In this document: positions 1 to 12,200 of the stretch, one piece after another | Layout of the letters: every line of letters begins with the position of its first letter | How positions within the stretch are numbered: the stretch's first letter is position 1 | Assembly (NCBI GenBank): GCA_004352715.1 | Contig: SCFE01000006.1 | Span: 2,491,217-2,555,216, forward strand | Direction of reading: 5' to 3' | DNA length: 64,000 nucleotides | Source of the DNA: Hofstenia miamia | Lineage: Eukaryota > Xenacoelomorpha > Acoela | Made by a program: the position numbers and the translations under genes | Notes under the pieces: model-generated | Database searches by the model: none | The model's input: the letters and a program-made list of their open reading frames with translations, nothing else | What the model was told of the DNA's origin: nothing

Positions 1-802
1 AAAGGAGCTTTAGAGTTACTAATATTAAATTATGAAAGCTTTGTTCAAGTATTCTTCCTACGCCTGCTAAATACTTCTAATTTTTTAAAAAAAAGTTTGG
101 AAGTAATGCAAATGATAAGAATTCTGATTAACAATTGCTGAAGACTCAAATATTCAGTGCGTGAACATCACCTGTTTTTATGCAAATTAAAACAAATGTA
201 TATAAAAATAAACTTGAAAATGCTAATCAGGTGTTATTATAACTCTAAATTTTTGAATATTTATAGAAATGTAACATTTTTAATGCAAAATATTTTAAAT
301 ATATGCATTTAATCGCACAGCAGCACATCGCAAATGACTTGCTTAATTGTTAATAGAATTGAAGAATAATTAACATTTATAAAATAGTAGCATTTATAGG
401 ATTCCAAAGCTAATATTGCAAGTTTCTAATGACACGAATCTGTAAAAAAATACTCCATACATTGTTTATTGAAAAACCAATCTTTAAACTATCAAATTAA
501 ACACGTCCATATTTCCAAATTTTACCGATAACACACCCGATATAACTAAAATTTTATGAGGATTTAGTATGGAATAGCATTTTCAAATTTTAAAGTGTTT
601 ATCAATATATCTTTGAAGGATATTAAAAAACCTTATGTATATAAAAATAATACAGCATTTTAGCGCAAAAAGATAGGAACAGTAATGTGATTTTCTGTAT
701 GTATGTATGATGTTAATAAAAGTTGAAGGCAATGTATTGACTGCTACTGACAACATTTTTCAGTTTAAATCAGAGCTACTATTTGTCGGAAGTGGGCTTT
801 AC
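1..802. other. Non-coding A+T-rich DNA
   Basis: I see no open frame with recognisable protein similarity, no RNA gene and no inverted-repeat element in this stretch. It is ordinary A+T-rich intergenic or intronic sequence. Confidence 0.6.
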
Positions 803-1010
803 CTCCGTCGCACACTGCCGTTAAGTTAAGTTAATTGCTAAGTTAAGGTTTAGATAATCCCATCGCACACTGCCGTTAAGGTAACCGTAACTTAAGCCTT
901 AACGGCAGTGTGCGACGGAATTTCTTAAGTTAAGGCTAACCGCAACGCGAACCGTAACGTTTTTTCTAGAGTTAAGTTAAGTTTACCTTAACGGCAGTGT
1001 GCGACGGGCC
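803..1010. mobile_element. MITE-like nested inverted-repeat (foldback) element
   Basis: Four copies of a 21-base motif, cgtcgcacactgccgttaag in its forward form, sit at 805-825 and 860-880 in plus orientation and at 898-918 and 987-1007 in minus orientation. The outer pair would form terminal inverted repeats and the inner pair a tight internal hairpin. Sequence between them (gttaagttaagtt, accgtaac) is also partly self-complementary. The block is more G+C-rich than its surroundings and has no coding capacity. I infer a small non-autonomous foldback element; the transposase family is not identifiable, and no clean target duplication is evident. Confidence 0.65.
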
Positions 1011-3846
1011 TTAGACAATTAACAAAGTGAAGAAACTGTTTAGAATGCATTCAAAGCTTAAGTGAAACAGGACAAGTTGCGATTTGGGAGACAAATCAAA
1101 ATAACGATCAGATCTATTATTTTTGAATGTGCATATTATTTTTTAAGATTTCAAAGACATCTGAGCCTAGGTATAAACTAATTGAAAAATATTAGTATTG
1201 GAAGTGGGTGAGATTTCTAAAGTAAGAAATTCTCAATATAATTCCGACATATTCAATAATATTTGAAGTACTAGTAAAAGATTATTTATGACGCAAATAT
1301 ATTGGATAAATTATATACTGTAGTTTTTTGAAAATATTATCAAATAATTTCCAGTCATTATTAGACGTGGTCATTGTCTAAAGATACAAACTAGTTTTAT
1401 TTCGCAATTTCTCAAAATATTTAAAATTCGTCCAACCCACTTAGAAAACATTATGAGTTATAATTTTAATAATATTGTGAAGTGTGATAAATTTAAAAAT
1501 ATACACATAAAGCGTTTTCCTCATCCTCTATAATTGCTAAAATTGCACAGTATTGCAATGAATATTTTTAAAATCTCGCGTTAAGGAATTGAACTTAATT
1601 TAGACCACCTTTAAGAAATAAAATATATATTACTTCCCTTACATCTTATTGCTTTTGAATAAGGGAGGGATTTCCAAAAAAGTAACATGCTTCTATTTAT
1701 AGTTTACTAAGAAATTGAATGCCACTGTGAATCTCAAGTAAAAATTAATTTGTCAAATGAATTACAAAATTAATATTTCCAAAAAATTGTAATGACAAAA
1801 AGACTTTCTTTTTATGAAAAATACATGTAATACATTAAGATAAGCCAAACTAGTTTCTACCATATTAAATCCTGAATTCAAGCTACCGCATATGGACATA
1901 GGATTAAGATTATGGAAAAAAATGCACTCACGAATATTTGTAGAGGTTGTTTACTAATTCGCAACTTAACCTGGCAATATGGAATTTTTGAATGTAGTTT
2001 CATTCGATTGATAATGTTATAGGAGCCGTGCACTGGCAGATTTCCAAATTCTGGTGATAGAAATTTATGTGATCACCAGCTTGAGTTTCCTTGAGTTCTC
2101 ATAGAATACTGTTAATTTGTCTAATATCATGTTTTATTATTGTATACATGTAATTTTTGATGACTAAGTATTAAATAAAATGTTGCAATGTTGCAATCAT
2201 AAATAGGGTGTCACCCAGAGTGCTTGCCAATAAATTTTCAAGGGTTTTCAACTTTAGGTTCAAGGCCTTAGATATTAATAGTAGGTAATTCACTTGACAG
2301 AAAATCACTTTCAACTAATGTGAATATTTCGTTATTATCTTTTGAGCCTTTTTTATCACATGACTGAACAACCATTATTGTCCTCTGAAATCTGGAGAGA
2401 TAAAAAGAGATTAAAACAAAGACTATTAATTCTGCAGTTTTCTTTTTAATCTCAAAGAGAAACACCACTTTGCTTTTGCAATTGTTCAATCTTATAATTA
2501 ATTTTCTTTATAACACTCAGTAATTACTATTTCAAAATATCAAACCAGAGAGCTTGAGAGTTCGTCTCTCATGATGGATTTCCAGTCACAACATACTGTT
2601 TTGCATGCAATGTATGAAATTTAATAACTTTTTCTCTGTTACTTTTTCTGTTTATCTTAGATTTAATTTCTAGCTAAATTAGATTTCTGCAAAGACATAA
2701 AAATACCTTTACTGAAAGCCTATCAAAACTCATTTCATTTAAAATTAACGAACGCCTTAATCTTAGTGGGTCTTTAATTACCATATTTCCTATAACTACT
2801 AAAACCTGAGTGGTACAAGTATTGTGCTACCTAAAACAATGGTCACTATTATGTACCACTACATTAAATTCTTTTCTACGTGGTCCGTAGCTTGTGAAAC
2901 CAACTATCTTTTTTATTAGCCAATGAGAACAGAGTGATACCTAAAGTTTTTATCTTCTAAAGATTTTTCCTGCTATTATTTGTGCTCCTAAAAAACTTTT
3001 GCTTCATGTTGTTTGTTTGACACTTTACAACACAGCAATACCCTTAAGTAACTAAAAAATGTTTGAGTTTTTGCATGACCTCTGAATTAATGATTGCAAT
3101 AGTTTATAATATAATGAATCAAATGTCTCCAATAACTGCTACGAATTAAGTTTACAATGTCCTGGATTTATGTGCTATATCTTCCTCCATATTATGTGGT
3201 CCTTGAAATACTGTCAGTAGCATAATCAGTGCCAGATATATGTGTGAATGAACTAAGTCAGAAGATAGTCCGATACATGATGCACTGCCACCACCCTCAC
3301 CACTATTCCACATGTTAATAACTTTTTTTAAATTTGGAAAAATAGTAAAATGCCGTTGCGTTCTGTTTTCTAACTGAAATTAAACATTCAAAGATTGTAG
3401 AAATCGCAGTTATGTACAATGAAAGCAGGTCTGTTTATGTCGTTTCGTCGTTGTGCTATGCTACACTGATTATGACCATCGAATAGATAGGCAAGTCGTG
3501 ATAAGGACAGTTTCCATTCAAATCAAGATTACCATACGCATTTGCATTGCTTAAATAGGCATTGCTTTAGTTAATTATATTATTTGGTTAAAAATCAATT
3601 TGCATACATTTAATTGGATTATTACCTATTTTCTAAAATTGTAAATCTAATTCAGGAAGTGCATGAACTATATATACATGTACATCCATTCATGTTTGCA
3701 GGCAAAAGCTCAAAAATGATATTTACAAGATGAATGAAAAGTGTGAAATCATCGCCACAATTTCTGATATGCACTAGACTCGAATTCTTTATACAAATTT
3801 TTTGTAGCATAGTTTTGTCGAAGGACTAACTTTCTAATTCTTTTTC
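1011..3846. other. Non-coding A+T-rich DNA
   Basis: No supported gene, RNA or mobile element is seen. Short open frames here show no recognisable motif and are expected by chance. Confidence 0.55.
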
Positions 3847-3867
3847 ATATATATATATATATATATA
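3847..3867. repeat. (TA)n microsatellite
   Basis: Pure alternating AT tract directly beside the 3' end of the minus-strand LINE fragment. Confidence 0.95.
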
Positions 3868-4795
3868 AGGCCCCTCCAAACAGTCAAGCTTGAACTTTCC
3901 CAACTTACCTTAGATTTAGATAACTTAGCATGATGTGTACTAATATAAATGCATGATCACTGAAAGATTCGAGGATTAAAGGTTTATATCAAGTTTCTGA
4001 ATTACATAAAAAATAATCAATTATTGTCGTTCTTCTAGTGGGAGTCTGAGTGTTGATAATTTTTAAGTTATAAATAGCGCAAAGTTCATTCAATGTATTT
4101 TTTTCATAAAAACTGAAATAATTGATATTAAAGTCACCTAATATGTTTAGGGAATAGTTATTATTAGGAATATTTGAAATTTGTTGTATGCTGCATTGGC
4201 GTAAGAAATTTCGGGTTGACGCAATGAACCGTAGTGATTCGGATGAGTTCACGGAGGGTGAAAGTAGTTGCGTAGATTGCGGATGAAGACTGAGAGACCT
4301 TTGCGAGACAGGTGAATACCATCGTGAGCAAGAAGAGTGGAATTGATTGAGCGTGGCGAAGGAATGAAATGATCAAAGAGTGGAATGACACTAAGACGAC
4401 GTTGAGAGAAACTTCTTATGATTCGATTACATTGTTGGATTGCAAAGTTCTTTGGGAGATTATGATTAGCACAGACAGGGTTATTTCGAAAAGGTAGATG
4501 TGATGAGATGTGAATTTCTTCTTGACTTCTGTGATGATGTTTTGTAGCTTTTGCCGGAACGTGTTAGGATTGAACTTGAGTGCATCGATTAGACCGATGT
4601 TGAGCATCACAGTGTCGACGTGAGCACTTTCGTATTGCATGATTTTTTTTCCTTAGAGCTGCGGTGCTAATTCCCGGGTACGAATGAATGGTTGTGATTT
4701 GATTTTAAAGAAGATTACGTGAACGAGCGTATTTGAGGATGCTGCTTCCTATGATAAGCGTAGTTGTTCCATTCTTAATCTTCTTTATTTGTGGT
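3868..4795 (-). mobile_element. LINE fragment: SGNH-esterase-like domain joined to endonuclease remnant
   Basis: Reading the minus strand from 4795 downward gives, with frame breaks, an SGNH-hydrolase-like region followed by the C-terminal part of an apurinic-like (EEP) endonuclease. The esterase part shows a block I-like IIGSSIL (about 4755), then VDTVMLNIGLIDA (about 4615-4575) and AHDGIHLSRKG (about 4330-4300), which matches the D-x-x-H-L block of SGNH esterases. The endonuclease part shows LGDFNIN (about 4145), TIIDYFLC (about 4010) and, after a frameshift, SDHAFI (about 3950). Esterase domains are known in ORF1 of CR1/L2-type LINEs. Only about 60 codons separate the esterase end from GDFN, so the endonuclease N-terminus has been deleted. 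No RT is present. This is a dead copy. Confidence 0.65.
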
Positions 4796-5190
4796 TTTTA
4801 CGTTTTCTTTTGCTTTTTTTGCGGTGCGGGTGATATCTTCGGAAATGAAAAGAGTTTGAGCGATGAAGGAACATTTGGTGATGCAATGGCGATTTCTTTT
4901 TGAGGTAATAATAATAATATTAATAATGAACTGAGGGAATTAGACAGGGAGGCAAGGAAAATACTAACAGCAGAGAAAGCATTCAACCTTAATGGAGATG
5001 TAGATAGGTTGTACATGACAAGGCATAAAGGAGGGAAAGGGCTATTAAGTGTGGAGGAAACTGTAGAAGCAGATCACTAGGGCTAAAGGAATACGTAGAA
5101 GCACAACCAAGAGGGTGACTACTGGAGGTCACTAAGGAGTTAAGGAAGATAAGAACTGAGAGTGAAGGAAAGACAGCATACCAGAGATAA
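4266..5190. repeat. First copy of an apparently exact 925-bp duplication
   Basis: Bases 4266-5190 recur at 6105-7029 with a constant offset of 1839. I saw no difference on reading, and the short open frames inside both copies translate identically. The duplicated block crosses the boundary between the minus-strand esterase LINE and the plus-strand R4/Dong-like LINE, so it is not one element copied by transposition. Confidence 0.85.
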
Positions 5191-5930
5191 ACAAGGTATA
5201 GGCAGAAGGCAATACATGGAGAATACTGGAGGAACACAGAAAAATGTGACAGAAAAGAAAGCAACAAGTCGTTAAAGAAGGCAAGACTAAAAAGAGAAAC
5301 AGATGCACTGATAATGGCAGCACAGGAGCAAGCAATAAGAACAAACTGGGTGAAGAAGCATATAGACAAATAGTAGAAGTAAGTGATAAGTGTAGACTAT
5401 GTAAGAAAGAGGCGGAGACAGTAGATCATCTGATAGCAGGGTGTGAGAAGTTGGCACAGAATGAGTATAAGTTCAGGCATGACAAGGTGGGAAGAATGGT
5501 ACACGGGAGTTTGAGCAGGCAGCATGGGTTAGAAGCAGGAGACAAGTGGTATGAGCACAAGCCACAGGAAGTCATAGAGAATGATAAGGTTAAGATACTG
5601 TAGGACGTCAACATACAGACAAGCAAGGTGATAGAAGAACGGAGACCAGACATAGTAGTGGTAGACAAAGAAAAAAGATAAACAAGTACAGAAAGGCTGT
5701 GGAAGTTAAAGAAGGTTGAAGTAGTCCCGGTAGTTGTTGGAGCACTTGGAGCAGTGAGTAAGAAGCATAAGAGATACTTGGAGGAGTTGAGAGTACCAAA
5801 GTGGGGAGGAGCAGTAGCACAAAAGGCAGCACTGCTAGGAACAGCTAGAGTCCTGAAGAAAGCTCTCAGACTCCCTAGGAACTTGTGAATTCCTCGAGGG
5901 ATACCAGCATGAAGTTGTGAGAAGAAATGA
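4928..5930 (+). mobile_element. R4/Dong-like LINE, 5'-truncated copy in a TAA repeat
   Basis: This is the 3' third of a LINE of the restriction-like-endonuclease group. Plus-strand translation (several stops and frameshifts) starts at NELRELDREARKIL, passes FNLNGDVDRLYMTRHKGGKG and reaches a CX2C..HX4C zinc knuckle (CRLCKKEAETVDHLIAGC, about 5390-5443). RRPDIVVVD follows (5640-5666), whose RPD is the start of an RLE catalytic motif. The end is VEVVPVVVGALGAVSKKH and KAALLGTARVLKKALRLP. Compared with the 32-kb copy it lacks the short segment after RRPD. TAA units lie immediately 5' (4905-4927) and 3' (5931-5947), which fits insertion into a TAA microsatellite as known for the R4/Dong clade. 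Clade assignment is inferred from target and motifs, without alignment. Confidence 0.7.
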
Positions 5931-6103
5931 AATAATAATAATAATAATTTGCAAGTATTCCTTTACTTATTGAGTTTTTATGTTATATGAAATTATAATA
6001 TATTGCTTATCAAGTTTATTCTTTACCATATAGAAAATTATTACTGTAAATATCATGTTTTATGGTTTTTTATTTCACATTTATATGAAATATAGAATGT
6101 TAT

Positions 6104-6104
6104 N
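6104..6104. other. Single-N assembly join
   Basis: An isolated N precedes the exact second copy of the 925-bp block. With the N at 7030 it brackets the duplicate, so this is likely an assembly or gap-filling seam. Confidence 0.8.
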
Positions 6105-7029
6105 AGTTGCGTAGATTGCGGATGAAGACTGAGAGACCTTTGCGAGACAGGTGAATACCATCGTGAGCAAGAAGAGTGGAATTGATTGAGCGTGGCGAAG
6201 GAATGAAATGATCAAAGAGTGGAATGACACTAAGACGACGTTGAGAGAAACTTCTTATGATTCGATTACATTGTTGGATTGCAAAGTTCTTTGGGAGATT
6301 ATGATTAGCACAGACAGGGTTATTTCGAAAAGGTAGATGTGATGAGATGTGAATTTCTTCTTGACTTCTGTGATGATGTTTTGTAGCTTTTGCCGGAACG
6401 TGTTAGGATTGAACTTGAGTGCATCGATTAGACCGATGTTGAGCATCACAGTGTCGACGTGAGCACTTTCGTATTGCATGATTTTTTTTCCTTAGAGCTG
6501 CGGTGCTAATTCCCGGGTACGAATGAATGGTTGTGATTTGATTTTAAAGAAGATTACGTGAACGAGCGTATTTGAGGATGCTGCTTCCTATGATAAGCGT
6601 AGTTGTTCCATTCTTAATCTTCTTTATTTGTGGTTTTTACGTTTTCTTTTGCTTTTTTTGCGGTGCGGGTGATATCTTCGGAAATGAAAAGAGTTTGAGC
6701 GATGAAGGAACATTTGGTGATGCAATGGCGATTTCTTTTTGAGGTAATAATAATAATATTAATAATGAACTGAGGGAATTAGACAGGGAGGCAAGGAAAA
6801 TACTAACAGCAGAGAAAGCATTCAACCTTAATGGAGATGTAGATAGGTTGTACATGACAAGGCATAAAGGAGGGAAAGGGCTATTAAGTGTGGAGGAAAC
6901 TGTAGAAGCAGATCACTAGGGCTAAAGGAATACGTAGAAGCACAACCAAGAGGGTGACTACTGGAGGTCACTAAGGAGTTAAGGAAGATAAGAACTGAGA
7001 GTGAAGGAAAGACAGCATACCAGAGATAA
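6105..7029. repeat. Second copy of the 925-bp block, probable assembly artefact
   Basis: This matches 4266-5190 base for base as far as I can read and is delimited by single Ns at 6104 and 7030. It contains the same minus-strand esterase LINE piece and the first part of the R4/Dong-like LINE, and stops abruptly mid-element. Exact identity in a decayed region plus N borders argues for a false duplication rather than a biological one. Confidence 0.8.
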
Positions 7030-7030
7030 N

Positions 7031-7056
7031 TATATATATATATATATATATATATA
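7031..7056. repeat. (TA)n microsatellite
   Basis: Alternating TA tract directly after the N at 7030. Confidence 0.9.
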
Positions 7057-8027
7057 GTTAAATGCTTTCAATCTAGTTGTTAACAGAAATGCGGTAATAT
7101 ATGGATGTATGATATGTGTGAACTGTTGTATTTTTTAAAAGGAATCATTTGCATATTAGGAATGCTTGCTATGCTATTTTCATAAAATTCAATAATTGTT
7201 TTTTAGAAATATACCGGCATTGTATAATATTTCAAACAACACTTCAAATTATTTAAATAACATCAACTTTGTAATTGAGATCAACTTACATAAGATTTAA
7301 GACCATCAGCCTTTGAGATTTTCCTGGTATCTCTAATATTTTCTAAATAATTTAAGTTAATATTATTGCAAGAAGAAACCCAAATGTATAACAACATTTT
7401 TGCAAATACTTACATATCAGTCTCATTAACTATATTTTAATAAAAATGAATATTTACAACCAGTATTCAACTTTAGAAAAACTTGAAATTAGTTTTTTAG
7501 TAATAAATTTTATACAATTAATAATTAAAAAATCTTTTATCTTGTGAATTCTGCTTTTTAATATTTAACTATATTGTTAATAAATATTTAAACCAAGGTT
7601 GAATTTCTGCAATATCCTTGATATCGCAACGACCAATGAGTTGATGGCAGGGCAGCGCTTGTTTTGTCTAAATATTAATTTCTAGATAGATTCATAATGT
7701 AAACCTTTTCAATTACATGTTAAGTGAACAGATTTTAAGATAGCTGTATAGATTATTGCTTTGGTAGGATGGCATTTAGCACTCATTTATTGTTCATTAA
7801 TTTATTATAAATGAGTTATATATTTTCCAAATCTATTCAAAGATTACGTGAAGAATATTTATACCTTAAATAATAAATTTTGTGTTTATCAAGTTTGTAC
7901 CTTAATTGATTATTGAATAAATTTTTCAATTATATTTAGAATAAAGTATACTTTGTTAAATTTTTTCTTTAAAATTAATTTCTGCAATTTTGATTCCCTT
8001 ACATTAATTTGATTAAGAATTTCTAAA
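7057..8027. other. Non-coding A+T-rich DNA
   Basis: I see no supported feature in this stretch. Confidence 0.5.
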
Positions 8028-9211
8028 AATTTCTACTACACCTTTTACCGTTCAATTTAAAACTAAAGCATTCAAATTACAGCATAACGCAATCAATTTA
8101 AAATATAAGATATTCAAATTAAAACATAAGTCACTCAATGTATATTAAATATCAAGCTATGTTTTTATTAAAAAATAAAACTGAGAAACAAGAAAAACTA
8201 TAAGCAAATATGGTGTTTACTTTATTTCCCATGCAGTAAATCATTTTCATCCATAAATCTTGTGCATATCCTCCGTACGTACTGCAAAAATATTGCATGA
8301 ATAGAGCCATATTAATTATGCTTAAAAATTGAAATTTAATCAGGAAACCCACAGTTATTGCTCAGAAAAATGCAGGAAAAACAGTAGCACCATATGTGAG
8401 CTTTATATTTTTAATTTAAAAATTCGAATTTTTTCCTAGAAGCTTTTCTACAGTATAAATAAGCCTTTCGAACATAATTGTCAAGCAATTCTAATGCATT
8501 TGGCTGCCAAACTCTAACATAATCCGTGTATCGCAATTGTTTTATCCAGATGAACAGTACAACGATATTTTAAGGGAACCAACTTTACACGAAGAAATTA
8601 GGCCAAGTTAAAAGGATTTGCTGAATCCATTTTAAGGCTTAAATTAGAGCATAAAATTATTTATTCCCAGGATGAGAGTAATTTAAATATGTTTTGCAAA
8701 AGGATTTAGGAAAGATCGATTTGAGACCAGTACTGCGCAACTACACTAACAAATTCCAAAAGCCTAAATTTACAGTACACCTTTATTACAGATTGAAATC
8801 TTTAGTCCTCCATCAAAATGAGGACCAAGCAGCTCAATGAATTTAGGCAAACCAAAATATTAGAAAATGAACAAACCGATATGATTCTTATAATAATGCA
8901 ATTATTTTTTCAGCATACACAAAGGCGATACTCAAGATTTATGGCTGAAGATGATTTGCTGCACGGATAATAAGGGAAACGATGTATTTATTTATAGTTT
9001 GTTTGTTTCTTAGTTTCATTTTTTTAATAAAGTCATATTTTGATATTCATTATAAATTGAATGACCTATGTCTTACTTTAAATGCGTTAATTTTAAATTT
9101 GAATAGCTTATATTATAAATTGATTGCGTTATGTTTAAATTTGAACGCACTAATTTTTAATTTGAATGCATTAGTTTTTAAATTGAACTGTGAAAGGTCT
9201 AGATTTCTAAA
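8028..9211. mobile_element. Non-autonomous DNA transposon with long TIRs made of 21-bp repeats
   Basis: The left end (about 8028-8150) and the reverse complement of the right end (about 9060-9211) align along their whole length. Left begins acaccttttaccgttcaatt and right, reversed, begins agacctttcacagttcaatt; both continue with runs of a 21-base unit resembling gcattcaaattaaaacataa. At the right end six units make an open frame with a LNAL..N heptad pattern, which is an artefact of the 21-base period. The roughly 0.9 kb between the termini has no coding potential. Long inverted ends with subterminal repeats fit a non-autonomous cut-and-paste element; the superfamily is unknown. The two ends differ at many bases, so the copy is old. 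Confidence 0.65.
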
Positions 9212-12200
9212 TATGTTCAGTCGGAAGTGTGCAATAACAGAGAGTTTTATTTTAACTAACTCACAAATGAAATCGTCTAATAAATGGAATAGATATATAA
9301 TAAATCTAATATTTATGTTAATGGAATTTCAAAGATGTGGAAGTAACAAAGCACACAAATTTTCTAGCATTTATTTTTTTCAAGTTTTAAATGAAAAAAA
9401 ATAATGAAACAAATTGTCTAGTTATACGCTATTAAGTTTTATTGTTCCTTTGGCTAACTTATCTATAAAAATATTTATAGTAAGTCATAAAAGTAAGCAA
9501 AACATGCATAAGCCCTACTAAATGTTAATTAATAAATTCCAGAATTTATTTAGGTATTTACGTAAAATAACATTATTGTATAGACTATATTTTTGTACTT
9601 AGATTGTTCAGGTTTGGATAATAACTATCAATAAATGAAAGTTATTAAAAGAAAATATTAACGTCTACGAATGTGTAAAACTCTCAATGCTATAAAATGT
9701 GTTATTACTTGCCAATTACATTAAACATTTTATTATGTTTCCAACTCAAAGTTATACATTTTATCGGGATAATTAATCTAAGTGAATTCCCAATGCCGAT
9801 TTAAGTGCTAAATTTTCAAATCTATAATTTTGCTTTTATGCAAAATCAAATTCTAGGTTATTAATTATAAATGCATTAAGTGTTTTCCAAATTTAATTAA
9901 TGAAAATTCATTTCTAAATAATTGCTATAACAAAAATCTTAAAATATATTTTGGAACATCCGATTTATGTATCGGATAGAAGTAATGCTAATGATACTCT
10001 AATGTAAACTACAAACTACCAAACTAAGAATATTATTCTTTTATTGGCCATCAAGCAACTGTAATTTTATATTGCCAAACAAAGTAAACCGTGGTGACAA
10101 TGTAATGCATTAAAAACTGAACTGGAACAGGTATTGACTGAAAAATGCACGGGGTGCTTAAAACATTTTTAAAACAGCATTTAAAAAATCCTTCTTTAAT
10201 GTTTTTTGAGATGATTTCTTCAAGGACTAAACCCATTTCTACTAATATCTGTAAAATTATGTTATTCATTTTTATTATCTAATAGATCAAACGATAAGTG
10301 AAACTTGAATATTTTATTGAGGCCTAAATTTATTCCTAAAGCACTTAAAGCATAATTATTTAGCATTTTTTGTTCATTAGTTTATTTTTGTGTCTCTGTT
10401 TAACATATTTACTGAATAAAACATATTTTAAGAGTTTTAGGCGCTTAAGACGTTTGAAATGGATTTTTTTCTAAGTGGACATAATTTTTCCAATCCTCAC
10501 TGGAACTGAAATGTTTTGGAATTATATTCAAGACCCAAAGCGAACGCATTGCTTTAATGTTTAAATTTTTGTTAGAAATCAAGTGATATATAATATCAAA
10601 TATAATTAATTGCATCTTTTATTTGCCAGAAAATAAATTAATGGAATTAATTTGTTGACGTAAAATTTTGATCAACTTACAGAATAAATGTATATAAAGT
10701 TTAAGTATGAAATCAAATATTCACTATGAAGTTGTATTTTTCTTGTAGCATTTTTATTCAAACTAATAAGATAAAATAAACTGTAGAGGTACTAATATAT
10801 CCTTCTTATTTTGCTCATGCGTAAAAAACGTTTTGTTCTTTCGAGAAATAATCTTCACATTTCTCTGTAGTTCGCATAAAATTAGCTTAACTAAATACCT
10901 TAATTAAATTTAATTATCTTGTGAAATACTTAATTTTAGGTAAAATTTTATGCCATAATTAAATTCATTAGAGCTAATATATAATATAATAGCTTTAAGG
11001 TCATGTCAAAATTATGAAGATCTACAACTTTCAACACTCATTTTTAAGGACAATATATTGAAAAAACTAGAATCGGGACTACTTTAAAATTTCTAGGCTG
11101 GCCGATGTGTTGGTTTTTTTACACAACACAGCAGTAAAGGACCATGGCACGGGAAATCTGTGCTCACACATGTATCTATTTTCAACATAATTACAGTCAT
11201 TAGGCAGTCGATTCTTCATTTCGGACTGAGATATGTAATTCCCAATAAAGTTAAAATCGGGTTGAAGATAATATTTCCTAAACATTTTAAAGTAGTTCAT
11301 GTTTAAGTGAAATTTACATACATGTAAATGATATTTTCTTAACGCACGCGTTATTTACAATTAAATTATTACATTTGATAAGTTATTTGCAATTAAATTT
11401 CATGATTATTAGGATTATATATATATATATATATGGTTATTCTTCAAATGACAAGCCTAGCCTACGTATTCCTCGGTTACTGCCAACCGAGCCTTTTGAT
11501 TACACGTCAGAAATATCATTCATTTTTTTACAAAATTTTTCTCTAATTTTCGAGGTCTCATTAAGTGATGTACCTTTATAATTCCTCACCATCTGCTTGG
11601 ACAACAACAGATATTTCCACAAATCGCGACTTTGCCTAACCAAATAATAATGATCGTACTGTTGGGTGTCTCATTTTCATTTTAGAAATATTATTTATTT
11701 TGATGAATTGCATGGGGCTTGTTACGCTTAATATGATCAAGTGTACATTTTATAGTGAGTGGAAAACAGAGCTTGTTACATGAGTCCGGTCAAAAGAATG
11801 GATCAAGAACTAGACTTATATAAAATCATTTCACTTGAGAAATATATAATTAGGAGTGCAACATGGAACTATACATGTAAATCTCAGTGGACTTGGCATA
11901 ATTTTATTGAGTGGGATTACGTTAGCAAATCAACTTAATTCCATCAACTTTATTAGTTAAATGGGCAGCAGTGGTTCTTTGCACAATTATTTCAAAGCGC
12001 AATCTATTGGTTTTCAAAGAATCATTTTGATATTTTCTCTTCATCATGTATAATTGGACTATTGAAAAACTTATGTTCCTAAAAATTCTGGCTATGGGTC
12101 TGCGAATGAACAAAAAAAATTTAAAATAGTGTAATGGGTTGAAACTTGTGACCCGCTTCCACACTTAATTTAAGCGATCCAATTTCTATGCCAAACAAAA

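Noticed and set aside
8982-9404. 140-codon plus-strand ORF with repeated LNAL..N blocks
   Set aside because: The repeats are the 21-base units of the transposon's right inverted terminus read in one frame; not a leucine-rich protein.
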